The notes: generated by a model not told the origin, from the sequence alone. A stretch of DNA of 64,000 nt from Aplectana chamaeleonis (GCA_029168955.1 JAPDOI010000121.1:1054001-1118000), one strand, 5' to 3'; positions 11,750 through 24,000 are shown, counted from the first letter of the stretch. Program-made: numbers and translations.

Positions 11750-12361
11750 TCAAAACACTTTATAAAGTCCGATGAGAGAAGCAATCAATGAAAATGTTGC
11801 ACTTTGAGATGGAGAAAGTTTTCCAGCCCATAAGAATTTGTGGGGAAGAGAATTAACACCAGCTATAAAATCGCTGGAAAGACCTATCAAAGTGAGGATG
11901 TCGTCATTTGCTTTGGCTACGGCCTTCTTCGATATTAAGCGAATCTGTCGCACGATTCCAGCGATGAGAGCAGTTATCCATAGATATAGACACCACCTCC
12001 ACAAACGTGCGGAATCCATGGCCACCATCTTCGCATCAGAGAGCCAGGCAAGAAGTTCAACTACACCATAGACCGTATAGACACCAGTTACAGTCGCTGA
12101 ACACACATAGTCGACGGGATCCGATGGTTTAGCCAATAGAAGCTGTCGGCAGGACTTGATCATGGAGGGATGGTTGAACTGTCGTAGAACCAGACGAGCT
12201 GCAGAGCACTGCTTTGCCAAAGCCAATACATCAGTTTTTCTGGCAGATGACTGAGCCTTCAGAGTGAGAAGGAAGCTGAGAGTACGCAGAGCTTTGTCCC
12301 TTCCAGCATAGGTGCTTAACACTCGGGTCAAGTCGTCAATAGATTCGTGAATAGCAGTCAT
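11750..12361 (-). CDS. prx-11: Peroxisomal membrane protein PEX11 family (PEX11C/gamma-like)
   Basis: Intact, intronless frame of 203 residues. PEX11 proteins elongate and tubulate the peroxisome membrane before fission and act in peroxisome proliferation. Near the N terminus the frame has STYAGRDKALRTL, matching the family's AGRDK/R-hR-L signature. Two central hydrophobic segments (about residues 85-105 and 115-133) are followed by a conserved C-terminal block, LPHKFLWAGKLSP, and a last hydrophobic segment ending SLIGLYKVF; in the family this end is membrane-embedded. The start fits because upstream sequence is not family-like and length is close to nematode homologues. TTCCTTCCAG on the minus strand about 40 nt upstream could be a trans-splice acceptor. 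No AATAAA was found just downstream. The lack of introns contrasts with eIF6; a retrocopy cannot be excluded, though no poly(A) remnant or target duplication is seen. Confidence 0.9.
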   Translation of the reverse strand: MTAIHESIDDLTRVLSTYAGRDKALRTLSFLLTLKAQSSARKTDVLALAKQCSAARLVLRQFNHPSMIKSCRQLLLAKPSDPVDYVCSATVTGVYTVYGVVELLAWLSDAKMVAMDSARLWRWCLYLWITALIAGIVRQIRLISKKAVAKANDDILTLIGLSSDFIAGVNSLPHKFLWAGKLSPSQSATFSLIASLIGLYKVF

Positions 12362-12399
12362 GAATGAAGAAGAGCTGACGAGGTTTGGCTATGTGAGGG

Positions 12400-13182
12400 C
12401 CTGGAAGGAATGCCACACATTGACAACACTAGAGTGTAGCACAGAACACTGTTCATCGATCGATTAGCGCGAGAAGACACGCGGAATCACTGATAACGGA
12501 ACAAGATACAAATTATTCGCGCTGGTAAACCTAGGTTGTTGACGGGACCAGAAAACGAGATCTTAGATAGGGATTATCTAGCACACTCCAAACTATACGA
12601 CGGGCATTTAAATAAACCGAACAACAGTATCTTCTAAATTTAACAGTTGATCTAAGAGGGTACGCAGCAGTCAAAGTTGTGGCAATCAATATTTGATCGA
12701 ACCCAAAGTTCACCAACTAATCAACCCTGATCAAGTGAAAGCGAAAGCCAGAGGTCGAAAATTAGGAGACATCATAAACCTTATTCAGGTAATAAACGAG
12801 TTGCGGTACGCATTTTTCCCTCTTGGTGGAAAGTCGTCTTGTTTAGTGTCTTTTTGGGTACGTTTCACAGAACCGAAACCCTTTCCACTCAAATTTTCGC
12901 CCACTCTCCCCCTTGACGGACAATCGAAGAGAATCTCAATGTAAACTGTATTCTGGAGCAAAAATAACTTCATTCATTTACGTGCGTGTGCAGAGCGAGA
13001 GAGTGGGCGTGGGAGGAGAGAGCAGCATACGCGAACACGCGCGCGATGGAACCAAGTAAATATCGCTGCTCAAATGAAGTGTAAAGTGTTCTAGAAAAGC
13101 GCCCATGAGCTTGCTATACACAAATATTCCCGGAGACATGGAATGCGCAAGGAATCCTTATACTTAAAGCAGTTATGTCCTG

Positions 13183-13183
<1 letters not shown>
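12400..13183. other. Upstream region of prx-11; one exon-like stretch on the plus strand
   Basis: Probably contains the prx-11 promoter, though no element can be named. On the plus strand, a frame from about 12670 to 12788 (ending KLGDIINLIQ) is followed directly by GTAATA, which could be a splice donor. No homology was recognised and it may be chance. 12850-13080 is low-complexity GAG/CGC-rich sequence resembling other intergenic parts of the window. Confidence 0.3.

Positions 13184-13212
<29 letters not shown>
13184..13212. repeat. (GT)n microsatellite
   Basis: About 14 uninterrupted GT dinucleotides, continuing as interrupted TGTGCGTGCATGTG to about 13228. Lies 0.2 kb before the second minisatellite. 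Confidence 0.95.
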
Positions 13213-13219
<7 letters not shown>

Positions 13220-13437
13220 TGCATGTGTCCCGGATATCTCAGGACTGGCCGACCAAAACTTGTATGAAATGGTACCAACATTTAGGTGGGTGGGACATTT
13301 ACCGACTACCAAAACATCAGCCCGCGTCACCTCTTACGTGCCTCGGGGCAACCGAGTTTGTCCGTGGAGCGCACTTTTGGCCGTGGGTCATGATAACTTC
13401 TGCGAGTCGTCTAGCGATGCAAAAAATGCAGGGCGTC

Positions 13438-16400
13438 ATAAAAGGTGTGCAGGACCCCAGTGAGGGTGTGCAAGACGTCATAGTAAGTGTGCAGGACCCT
13501 AATCAGAGTGTGCAGGACGTCATAGAAAGTGTGAGTGAGAGTGGGCAGGGCGTCATAGAAAGTGTGCAGGACCTCAGTGGGAGTGTGCAGGGCGTCATAG
13601 AAAGTGTGCAGGACCCTAATCGGAGTGTGCAGGACGTCATAGAAAGTGCGCAGGTCCTAAGTAGAAATGTGCAGGACCCCAGTGGGAGTGTGCAGGACGT
13701 CATATAAAGTGTGCAGGACCTCAGTGAGAGTGTGCAGGGCGTCATAGAAAGTGTGGAAGACCCTAATCGGAGTGTGCAGGACATCATAGAAAGTGCGCAG
13801 GTCCTAAGTAGGAATGTGCAGGACCCCAGCGGAAGTGTGTGCAGGACGTCATATAAAGTGTGCAGGACCCTAATCGGAGTGTGCAGGACGTCATAGAAAG
13901 TGCGCAGGTCCTACGTAGGAATGTGCAGGACCCCAGTGGGAGTGTGCAGGGCGTCATAGAAAGTGTGGAGGACCTCAGTGGGAGTGTGCAGGGCGTCATA
14001 GAAAGTGTGCAGGACCTCAGTGGGAGTGTGCAGGGCGTCATAGAAAGTGAGCAGGTCCTATGTAGGAATGTGCAGGACCCCAGTGGGAGTGTGCAGAACG
14101 TCATAGAAAGTGTGCAGGACCTCAGTGGGAGTGTGCAGGGCGTCATAGAAAGTGTGCAGGACCCTAATCGGAGTGTGCAGGACGGCATAGAAAGTGCCCA
14201 GGTCCTAAGTAGGAAGGTGCAGGACCCCAGCGGAAGTGTGCAGGACGTCATAGAAAGTGTGCAGGACCCTAACCGGAGTGTGCAGGACGTCATATAAAGT
14301 GCGCAGGTCCTACGTAGGAATGTGCAGGACCCCAGTGGGAGTGTGCAGGGCGTCATAAAAAGTGTGCAGGACCTCAGTGGGAGTGTGCAGGGCGTCATAG
14401 AAAGTGTGCAGGACCTCAGTGAGAGGGCAGGGCGTCATAGAAAGTGTGCAGGACCTCAGTGGGAGTGTGCAGGGCGTCATAGAAAGTGTGCAGGACCCTA
14501 ATCGGAGTGTGCAGGACGTCATAGAAAGTGCGCAGGTCCTAAGTAGAAATGTGCAGGACCCCAGTGGGAGTGTGCAGGACGTCATATAAAGTGTGCAGGA
14601 CCTCAGTGAGAGTGTGCAGGGCGTCATAGAATGTGTGGAAGATCCTAATCGGAGTGCGCAGGACATCATAGAAAGTGCGCTGGTCATAAGTAGGAATATG
14701 TGCAGGACCCCAGCGGAAGTGTGCAGGACGTCATAGAAAGTGTGCAGGACCCTAATCGGAGTGTGCAGGACGTCATAGAAAGTGCGCAGGTCCTACGTAG
14801 GAATGTGCAGGACCCCAGTGGGAGTGTGCAGGGCGTCATAGAAAGTGTGCAGGACCTCAGTGGGAGTGTGCAGGGCGTCATAGAAAGTGTGAAGGACCTC
14901 AGTGGGAGTGTGCAGGGCGTCATAGAAAGTGAGCAGGTCCTATGTAGGAATGTGCAGGACCCCAGTGGGAGTGTGCAGAACGTCATAGAAAGTGTGCAGG
15001 ACCTCAGTGGGAGTGTGCAGGGCGTCATAGAAAGTGTGAAGAACCCTAATCGGAGTGTGCAGGACGTCATAGAAAGTGCGCAGGTCCTAAGTAGGAATGC
15101 AGGACCCCAGTGGGAGTGTGCAGGACGTCATATAAAGTGTGCAGGACCTCAGTGAGAGTGTGCAGGGCGTCATAGAATGTGTGGAAGATCCTAATCGGAG
15201 TGTGCAGGACATCATAGAAAGTGCGCAGGTCCTAAGTAGGAATGTGCAGGACCCCAGCGGAAGTGTGCAGGACGTCATAGAAAGTGTGCAGGACCCTAAT
15301 CGGAGTGTGCAGGACGTCATAGAAAGTGCGCAGGTCCTACGTAGGAATGTGCAGGACCCCAGTGGGAGTGTGCAGGGCGTCATAGAAAGTGTGCAGGACC
15401 TCAGTGAGAGTGTGCAGGGCGTCATAGAAAGTGTGGAAGACCCTAATCGGAGTGTGCAGGACATCATAGAAAGTGCGCAGGTCCTAAGTAGGAATGTGCA
15501 GGACCCCAGCGGAAGTGTGCAGGACGTCATAGAAAGTGTGCAGGACCCTAATCGGAGTGTGCAGGACGTCATAGAAAGTGCGCAGGTCCTACGTAGGAAT
15601 GTGCAGGACCCCAGTGGGAGTGTGCAGGGCGTCATAGAAAGTGTGGAGGACCTCAGTGGGAGTGTGCAGGGCGTCATAGAAAGTGTGCAGGACCTCAGTG
15701 GGAGTGTGCAGGGCGTCATAGAAAGTGAGCAGGTCCTATGTAGGAATGTGCAGGACCCCAGTGGGAGTGTGCAGAACGTCATAGAAAGTGTGCAGGACCT
15801 CAGTGGGAGTGTGCAGGGCGTCATAGAAAGTGTGCAGGACCCTAATCGGAGTGTGCAGGACGGCATAGAAAGTGCCCAGGTCCTAAGTAGGAAGGTGCAG
15901 GACCCCAGCGGAAGTGTGCAGGACGTCATAGAAAGTGTGCAGGACCCTAACCGGAGTGTGCAGGACGTCATATAAAGTGCGCAGGTCCTACGTAGGAATG
16001 TGCAGGACCCCAGTGGGAGTGTGCAGGGCGTCATAAAAAGTGTGCAGGACCTCAGTGGGAGTGTGCAGGGCGTCATAGAAAGTGTGCAGGACCTCAGTGA
16101 GAGTGGGCAGGGCGTCATAGAAAGTGTGCAGGACCTCAGTGGGAGTGTGCAGGGCGTCATAGAAAGTGTGCAGGACCCTAATCGGAGTGTGCAGGACGTC
16201 ATAGAAAGTGCGCAGGTCCTAAGTAGAAATGTGCAGGACCCCAGTGGGAGTGTGCAGGACGTCATATAAAGTGTGCAGGACCTCAGTGAGAGTGTGCAGG
16301 GCGTCATAGAATGTGTGGAAGATCCTAATCGGAGTGTGCAGGACATCATAGAAAGTGCGCAGGTCCTAAGTAGGAATGTGCAGGACCCAGCGGAAGTGTG

Positions 16401-17674
16401 CAGGACGTCATAGAAAGTGTGCAGGACCCTAATCGGAGTGTGCAGGACGTCATAGAAAGTGCGCAGGTCCTACGTAGGAATGTGCAGGACCCCAGTGGGA
16501 GTGTGCAGGGCGTCATAGAAAGTGTGCAGGACCTCGGTGGGGAGTGTGCAGGGCGTCATAGAAAGTGTGAAGGACCTCAGTGGCAGTGTGCAGGGCGTGA
16601 TAGAAAGGGAGCAGGTCCTATGTAGGAATGTGCAGGACCCCAGTGGGAGTGTGCAGAACGTCATAGAAAGTGTGCAGGACCTCAGTGGGAGTGTGCAGGG
16701 CGTCATAGAAAGTGTGAAGAACCCTAATCGGAGTGTGCAGGACGTCATAGAAAGTGCGCAGGTCCTAAGTAGGAATGTGCAGGACCCCAGTGGGAGTGTG
16801 CAGGACGTCATATAAAGTGTGCAGGACCTCAGTGAGAGTGTGCAGGGCGTCATAGAATGTGTGGAAGATCCTAATCGGAGTGTGCAGGACATCATAGAAA
16901 GTGCGCAGGTCCTAAGTAGGAATGTGCAGGACCCCAGCGGAAGTGTGCAGGACGTCATAGAAAGTGTGCAGGACCCTAATCGGAGTGTGCAGGACGTCAT
17001 AGAAAGTGCGCAGGTCCTACGTAGGAATGTGCAGGACCCCAGTGGGAGTGTGCAGGGCGTCATAGAAAGTGTGCAGGACCTCAGTGAGTGTGCAGGGCGT
17101 CATAGAAAGTGTGAAGGACCCCAGTGGGAGTGTGCAGGGCGTCATAGAAAGTGAGCAGGTCCTATGTAGGAATGTGCAGGACTCCCAGTGGGAGTGTGCA
17201 GAACGTCATAGAAAGTGTGCAGGACCTCAGTGGAGTGTGCAGGGCGTCATAGAAAGTGTGAAGAACCCTAATCGGAGTGTGCAGGACGTCATAGAAAGTG
17301 CGCAGGTCCTAAGTAGGAATGTGCAGGACCCCAGTGGGAGTGTGCAGGACGTCATAGAAAGTGTGCAGGACCTCAGTGGGAGTGTGCAGGGCGTCATAGA
17401 AAGTGTGCAGGACCCTAATCGGAGTGTGCAGGACGTCATAGAAAGTGCGCAGGTCCTAAGTAGGAATGTGCAGGACCCCAACGGGAGTGTGCAGCACGTC
17501 ATAGAAGGTGTGCAGGACCCAAATGGTAGCGTGCAGGGCGTCATAGAAAATGTGAAGAACCCAACGGGAGTGTGCAGGACGTCATAGAGAGTGCGCAGGT
17601 CCCCAGTTGGAGTGTGCGGGTCATCGAAAGTTAGCAGGACCGCAGTGGGAGTGTGCAGGACGTCACCAAGAGTG
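13438..17674 (+). repeat. 21-bp minisatellite array 2, opposite orientation to array 1
   Basis: About 200 head-to-tail 21-bp units reading GTGCAGGAC plus 12 bases on the plus strand (CTCAGTGGGAGT, CCCAGTGGGAGT, GTCATAGAAAGT, CCTAATCGGAGT) and the variant GCGCAGGTC plus CTAAGTAGGAAT. Two unit types alternate, giving a 42-bp period. Higher-order copies are visible: GTCATATAAAGTG occurs at 13699, 14581, 15127, 16261 and 16807, at spacings of 882, 546, 1134 and 546 bp, all multiples of 42. CATAGAAAG to CATATAAAG changes put TAA stops into the VQD heptad frame, which argues against coding. The edges (13438-13500, 17520-17674) hold the most degenerate units. Confidence 0.92.
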
Positions 17675-18786
17675 TAGAATTTGAAAAAAGGTTTTTCAAT
17701 TTTTTAATGCTAAATCTTAACCTTTTATGGAGAAGAAATAGATAGGAAAACATGAATCTTGAGAAGCGTGCGACGCGTTTTTGAGATTGACGCAGAACTC
17801 CCTGCGACATTTTTTGCCAGTTTTAAGATACAAGCAGCAGCTCCACTTCCGCACCTTCTCTGTTCGCCACTCATTGCAAACCGCTCAGTCATTTTGAATC
17901 CCTAACTTCCAAAAACCAGTTTTATATATGTTGCAAGTCTGAGCTTATCAAAATCTGCACCACAAAAACATAAACAACCACCTACCAATTTCATTCATTG
18001 AGAACAAGGGCATGATGCTGGTCAACTAGGGAAACATCATATAATATGAGAATGCGTTTTTCCTTATCATGATAGAGACGGTAAAGCGAGAACAATCGCT
18101 TGTGAACTTCACAAATTGGAAGAAAGGACGGTGGGTAGCGACGTAAGGGAAGGAAGTACAGAAGGGGTTGCGAATTTTGTACCGGTAGCAACCGACGGTT
18201 AACCGCTGGCTTCTTATGTTTTGCTTTATGATACCACATTTTGATACCCCCACGGCCTGCTGTAAAGTACGGCACCCTGCTCTGCTCAGGAGAGTCCACA
18301 CGTACAGCAACTTTCGGGTAGACGGAAGTCAGTCACCACCGTTCTAACAAACTAATCCGTCTCAGGTAGTTGGCTCACGCAAAAGTTTCTGTAAGCGAAA
18401 ACTTCGCTAGGTCTCGCTAGTATGTATTATTATAACATTAAAAATAGGCTCAAGCTGCTCAATTAGTGTATGTAAGGCTTTACGGATGGCAGAAGTTTGG
18501 TTCGAATTAGGGGTAAAGACGAGGAGACTATTTGACAAAATATAGAGAGAGGAGAAAAACCTAGAATATAGAGGAAACAACATCCGGAACTTGAAAACGT
18601 GCAACATGATCGTTAGTTATATGTTGCAGCTCAGAAATATGAAATAGCTCTGCATTCAAGCTCCGCTCGTGATTCTCCTTCAATAAAAAAGAGGGATATT
18701 TATGCGCGTTAACATATAATGATTATTATACTTCAACAGGTCTAGCATAGTAAAACATTTTCAACGTGTATGCCTAGGCCGCTCAT
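17675..18786. other. Unassigned DNA between array 2 and the palindrome
   Basis: No gene recognised. Two overlapping minus-strand frames of 94 and 102 codons lie at 17991-18310, but neither shows a domain, signal peptide or conserved motif and their overlap suggests chance. The remainder is AT-rich. Confidence 0.4.
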
Positions 18787-19164
18787 TTTGAGCCGGGTGC
18801 AAAACTAGTTCGGGGGGTGGGGCACTCAGAATCCAAGTGATAAATGGATGATTCTGCTTTCAGAAATCGATTACCATTTCATGGAATTTCTGGAAAATTA
18901 CGAGTGATAACGTAATCACATACCTGATAACGAAAGAAAATTTCATTTTCATGGATGAATCTTTTCAGGGGCCGTATGCACAGCTCTCCCCGCGCGTCCC
19001 CGTCCCCGCAACGGCCATCCATGATTGGTCAATTTCGCCTGATGACCAATCACAGAGTGGCTTCGCGGGGACGCGGCGTGCGGGGAGAGATGTGCATACG
19101 GCCCCAGTTCTATGGGTAAATCTTGAGTGCCCCCCCCCCCAACTAGTTTTGCACCTTGAGCAGG
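18787..19164. mobile_element. Palindromic MITE-like element, copy 1
   Basis: Terminal inverted repeats: left GGGTGCAAAACTAGTT plus a G-run plus GCACTCA; right TGAGTG plus a C-run plus AACTAGTTTTGCACC. Inside lies a second hairpin, 18968-19105, whose arms begin GGGGCCGTATGCACA and end TGTGCATACGGCCCC, around an inner TGATTGGT/ACCAATCA pair. No transposase is encoded, so this is a non-autonomous foldback-type element. Superfamily unknown. Confidence 0.7.
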
Positions 19165-20069
19165 TCGAAGCAAGGCTTATCAGGCTTATCATGTCAAAAT
19201 CTCCTTATCACTGTTATATTTGCCATCACCGACCGCTCCGCTGCTTACTCCTCCGGGGGTCGTATTCGCCAATAACCCGTCGGGTACCCGCCGGGTAGTC
19301 GAAGGGTAAATGAGGTGAAATTTCAGTACAAAACGTGCGCTCCACGGCCACCTCTCGCCTCCCTTGGCTTCCCTCGCGACCGCCGGAATTTTTCGAATCG
19401 CATAGCTGAAGAATGACCGCTTTGCGATGGAATCTTTATCTTTTTGCAGTGATATCGATACGTAACACAGTTTGCATTTCCATCTTACATGGTGTAAGAT
19501 GGGTTGATCTGCTCCTCTGCCGCGCGCGGTAGCATCCCTTCCGCTTCCCTTCGACTACCCTCGGCGGGTTGTTGGCGAATACGACCCCCGGAGGAGTAAG
19601 CAGCGGAGCGGTCGGTGATGGCAAATATAACAGTGATAAGGAGATTTTGACATGATAAGCCTGATAAGCCTTGCTTCGACCTGCTCAAGGTGCAAAACTA
19701 GTTGGGGGGGGGCACTCAAGATTTACCCATAGAACTGGGGCCGTATGCACATCTCTCCCCGCACGCCGCGTCCCCGCGAAGCCACTCTGTGATTGGTCAT
19801 CAGGCGAAATTGACCAATCATGGATGGCCGTTGCGGGGACGGGGACGCGCGGGGAGAGCTGTGCATACGGCCCCTGAAAAGATTCATCCATGAAAATGAA
19901 ATTTTCTTTCGTTATCAGGTATGTGATTACGTTATCACTCGTAATTTTCCAGAAATTCCATGAAATGGTAATCGATTTCTGAAAGCAGAATCATCCATTT
20001 ATCACTTGGATTCTGAGTGCCCCCCCCCCCGGGGGGGGCACTCAGAATCCAAGTGATAAATGGATGATT
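18812..20069. repeat. Giant palindrome: ~490-bp arms around a ~240-bp loop
   Basis: Arm 1 (about 18812-19306) and arm 2 (about 19545-20037) are near-perfect reverse complements, broken mainly by a small insertion near 19275-19290 and by lengths of the G/C runs. The loop (19307-19544) is unique. Each arm carries one MITE copy plus about 140 bp of flank, so the duplication unit exceeds the element. Immediately after arm 2, 20031-20069 repeats the first ~38 bp of arm 1 in direct orientation, as if a third copy began and was cut off. The structure could extrude as a cruciform or fold as a very long RNA hairpin if transcribed. Confidence 0.88.
19662..20037. mobile_element. Palindromic MITE-like element, inverted copy 2
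   Basis: Reverse complement of 18812-19164 with the same terminal motif (GGTGCAAAACTAGTT at 19688-19702) and the same inner hairpin (19738-19875). Base differences from copy 1 are very few, so the inversion-duplication is recent or kept similar by gene conversion. Confidence 0.75.
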
Positions 20070-20494
20070 ACACACTCCATTGCTCTTTTGCGTTCTTTTC
20101 TCTCGAAATGCTCGTGTTATTCACTCTCGATACATATTTTGTTCTTCACGTGGCTGGGAAAGTTTTTTCAAGATATGGATAACAGGTCGGAGCGCATAGA
20201 GTCGTCTAAGCCGTTGATTTCACCGTAAACTCTATACAGCCGAGCTGTTTTAACTTGTCTGAAGCCACTATTTCCCTTTAAAGTTTGGTTGCAGTCTCTA
20301 TAGTGTCTCAGAAAACTTTAACATCGATCCAGATGCTTCAGGTCGCTGATGATGTCAGAGACGCAGAGGACGGCGCGCTGCTTCTTTGGACTCTAGGCTT
20401 GCCATCTCGTTTGGGACAGGGTATATTGGGGGGGGAGGGGACTTGAAAAGAAAATTCGAGCCCACGTAAACTTCACGCACCCAGGGGTTCCAGC
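20070..20494. other. Unassigned DNA right of the palindrome
   Basis: Nothing recognised. A G-run occurs at 20430-20442. Confidence 0.4.
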
Positions 20495-20600
20495 CAGAGT
20501 TGTGCGGAATTTTCTGTTTTCTGCTCATTTTAATCCATTTTTGTCTGTTTTCTGTAGAAATAGGCGAAATTTGGCAGAAAACAAAAAAAAAACGTGAATC
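20495..20600 (+). mobile_element. hAT-like family, left-end fragment
   Basis: Starts CAGAGTTGTGCGGAATTTTC and continues with CTGTTTTCTG words and AATAGGCGAAATTTGGCAG, matching the first ~90 bp of the complete element at 26552. No partner end is visible. Confidence 0.6.
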
Positions 20601-20778
20601 GCGACTTGTTGCAAATTCACTTCAGAGACAAGTGGCTGGACTCATAGACGGTAAACAGATAGGTTTAGAAAAGCTCGCCCGTATTCTCTGCAGTACCCTC
20701 TGGGGTGGAATTCACGAAACGCTAACCACGTTTTAGCCATGGCTAGCGTAACCATGGCTAAGCACATCGTGTGCGAAT

Positions 20779-20885
20779 CAGGAGTGTGCGGAACTTTCTG
20801 ATTTCTGTTTTCTAGCCATTTTGACCCTTCTGTTTCTGTTTTCTGAAAAATTGGCCGAAACCAGAAAAAAAAATCAGAAAAAATC
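20779..20885 (+). mobile_element. hAT-like family, second left-end fragment
   Basis: Starts CAGGAGTGTGCGGAACTTTC and has the same TTTCTG-rich subterminal region with ATTGGCCGAAA. Same orientation as the fragment at 20495. Partner end not found. Confidence 0.55.
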
Positions 20886-21065
20886 AATAACCAATGTTTT
20901 TCGAATGATAAGTCGCAGTGGCTTAGAAGAGGTTCCACGTTTGTGTGGGAAAGCCTATGGGTACTTCCACAGTCACAAGCCACGGAGGATAAAATGTGTT
21001 CCAACAGGACGAGCTGGTTGACGGTCATGATGGAGAACCGTTTTTGAGATTCTTTCTACCGATAT

Positions 21066-24000
21066 TTGACTTACTTGACTTAATCGGTTGGCTTTCGCCT
21101 GACGCGGTCATTCCGCATCTTCACCGAGGTGTGCCGTCCTAGTAGTCAGCCGTGTCCATTTTTCACGGTCTTCAGCCACAATTTGAACACATTCCATCCA
21201 GCTGTCACTATTCCATTTCCTGCGAAACGAAACATCGCGCCTGAACTGTCTTTCGATGCCGAGTGACTTTAAATCCTCTTTAACCACATCCGTCCAGAAC
21301 TTTCGCCTACGCCCAGGTGGCCGTTTCCAGACAGGATTTGGAAGCATTTTTAAAGCGTGTTGTACGAGACGATCCGGCGTTCTTCTTAGTATATGCCCGA
21401 GCAGTCGAAGTCGACTTTCCATTGCTGCTTGAGATGGCGTTAGGAGATGCTGGCACCTCCTCGTGTCAAGCGTTGATGTACTGCGTCGATTTCCTTGTAA
21501 AGGTCTTCGTTATGGCATACACGCGGCCAGAAATATCCAAGCAAACGCCTAAAAGCTTCCTCTCCGTGCAATCCAACCTTTCCATCTGCGTTTTCGGTGC
21601 TGCCCACGTCTCCGATCCGTACATCATGATAGGGCGAATAGCGGATAGGTAGACGCGCAACTTGACTTCCTTCGCGATGGTGGTAGACCACAAACACTTG
21701 GTTAGAGAATTGAATGCAGACGTAGCTTTCGCACATCGTTGTCGAATATCCGCTGCATAACTACCATCGTTCTTCAGCAAACAGCCCAAATAACAGAAAT
21801 CGTCCACCAGTTCGATACGTTGTCCGTCCACACAAACTCCAGTTGAAGGCCTCTGAGAGACCCACATCTGCTTGCATTTGTCGGGACGAAGACGAAGTCC
21901 ATAGGCTGCGGCATACTTCGAAACGAGGTTCACAATCCTTTGCAGTTTTGCGTTGTTTTCAGCGAATAACACAATGTCGTCGGCGTACTCCAGGTCGACA
22001 AGGGAGCGTCCTGATGGTGTTAGGATCACATCCGCAGGAAACTGTTCTGCAACTCTACGCATGATGTCATCAACGGCGAAGTTGAAAAGAAAAGGTCCTG
22101 CAACGGCTCCTTGCCTTACTCCTGTTTTCACCTCGAAAGCTGACGTAAATCCGACAGGTGTACGAACTGCTGCTGTTGTTCCTTTGTTCATGTCCTCGAT
22201 TAACCGAACATACTTTTCCGGGACTCCATCTGCTCGCAGAGCATTGAGCAATCGATCACGATGAGGAGAGTCGAACGCGGCTTCAAAGTCCAAAAAAGCA
22301 AGCTGTAATGGCTTCGAAAACCGCTGCCACGATTCAATTACTCTTCTCACGACGAACACTTGGTCGATGGTCGATCTTCCAGGTCGAAAACCGGCTTGCT
22401 CATCTCTGGTCGTTCCTTCACGATGTTTGATAAGTCGCTCGAGAATGATACGTTCTAAAACCTTGTACATGACACGAAGTAGAGAGATTCCTCTGTAGTT
22501 CTTAGGATCCGTGACGGATAGCTTCTTGTGAAGAGGTACGATGATCGCATGTCTCCACGAATCGGGTATCCTTTCGCTCATCCATATGGCACGGATGGTG
22601 TTGGTCATTTCACGAATCCCAGACGGAGGAAGAGCTTTCAGCATTTCAGCAGTGATGTTGTCATCTCCACCTGCCTTTCCATTCTTCATTTTCCGGACAC
22701 AATCCAAAACTTCAGACTCAGTCGGCGGTTCCTCACTGACATCGTAATGTGCTCTCTGAACATGCGGGAGCTCAGGTACTGATGGCGCTGGACGATTCAG
22801 TAGTGAACTGAAGTAATCCTTCCATATTGGCAGCGTCGCATCACCAACTGCAACTCCATTGGTAGTGTTCAAGACAGGAGAACATCTCTTCATCTTCCCG
22901 CTATACTGTCGCAGCAACGTGTAGGCTTTCTTCGGATTCTTCTCCTCCCAAGCCTTCTCGAACTCCTTAGCTCTACACGTCCACTCTCGTTCGCGGTCAC
23001 TTTGAAGCTGCCGACCCAACTTCCTCCTCAGACGCTTCTCCTCCACGAAGTTTCCTGCAGTTCGGAGAGCACATACTCTGTTGTAGGTAGATGTTGTTTC
23101 TTCTGAGACGTAGGCGAACTTCTTCTTAGGCTGTACAACCGGGAGTGCCTCTTTCGAAGCGTCCTGGATGCATTTGACAAAAGAATCCGCCTCGCAAAGT
23201 TTCTTCTTAGTCCGTACTCCGATGTGAATAGAAACGCGTTGTCGGAAATTCCTTCTGCACTCTTCATCTCTGAGACTTGTCATGTTAATCCTCTGGAGAG
23301 GCTGAGCCCCTCGCTTCCTCTTATGAATCCTCGCAGTGAAGTTCAACAGAACAGGACGGTGATCCGAATCGAATGCGACATCCCACACAGCTCTAGATCT
23401 TCGAATGTCCGATACTGGAATATTCCTCGTCAGGACATAGTCAAGCTGTAGTTTCAAAGTTGTCATCTTCCGCTTCCGCTGCTCTTCTGGAGATAGCCGG
23501 GTTGGTCCCTGCCACGTAAGCTGATGGCGGCGATGATTCCTCTTGAATGTCGATGCAATAATCAGACCACAGCGTTCACAAAAGTCGACAAGGCGGTAGC
23601 CATTGTCCAATGTTTGCTCCACTGGGTAAAACCATTTAGCGCGTACTTCGAATTCCTAACCAAGTCCCATCTTCGCATTTGCGTCAATCCCCACGACAAC
23701 AGCATGTTGACAAGGTATCCTGGCCAGCAACGTATCGAGTTCCTCACAAAACGCATCCTCCGAATTGTCCTCGGCGGTCTCAGTGGGCGCATGAGCACTT
23801 ACTATCCACAGATTGAATCCTCTGTGATCCCGCAGCTGTACGAATGCATTCCGGCACGACGTTGAGCCAAACTCCTTGACCATACCATTGAAATCCTTCC
23901 TTACAGCTATTGCACAGCCTCCCACTCTCCTATCGTCAGCGTTACCGCAGTAGATGGTGTACTCTCCGACGCTGATGACGGGTCTATCCTTGAGGCGGGT

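Noticed and set aside
1205..17674. CRISPR array
   Set aside because: Units are contiguous, with no unique spacers of constant length, and the context is a nematode nuclear genome.
17991..18310. Minus-strand gene of about 100 codons
   Set aside because: Two overlapping frames, no motif, no splice support and no recognised family.
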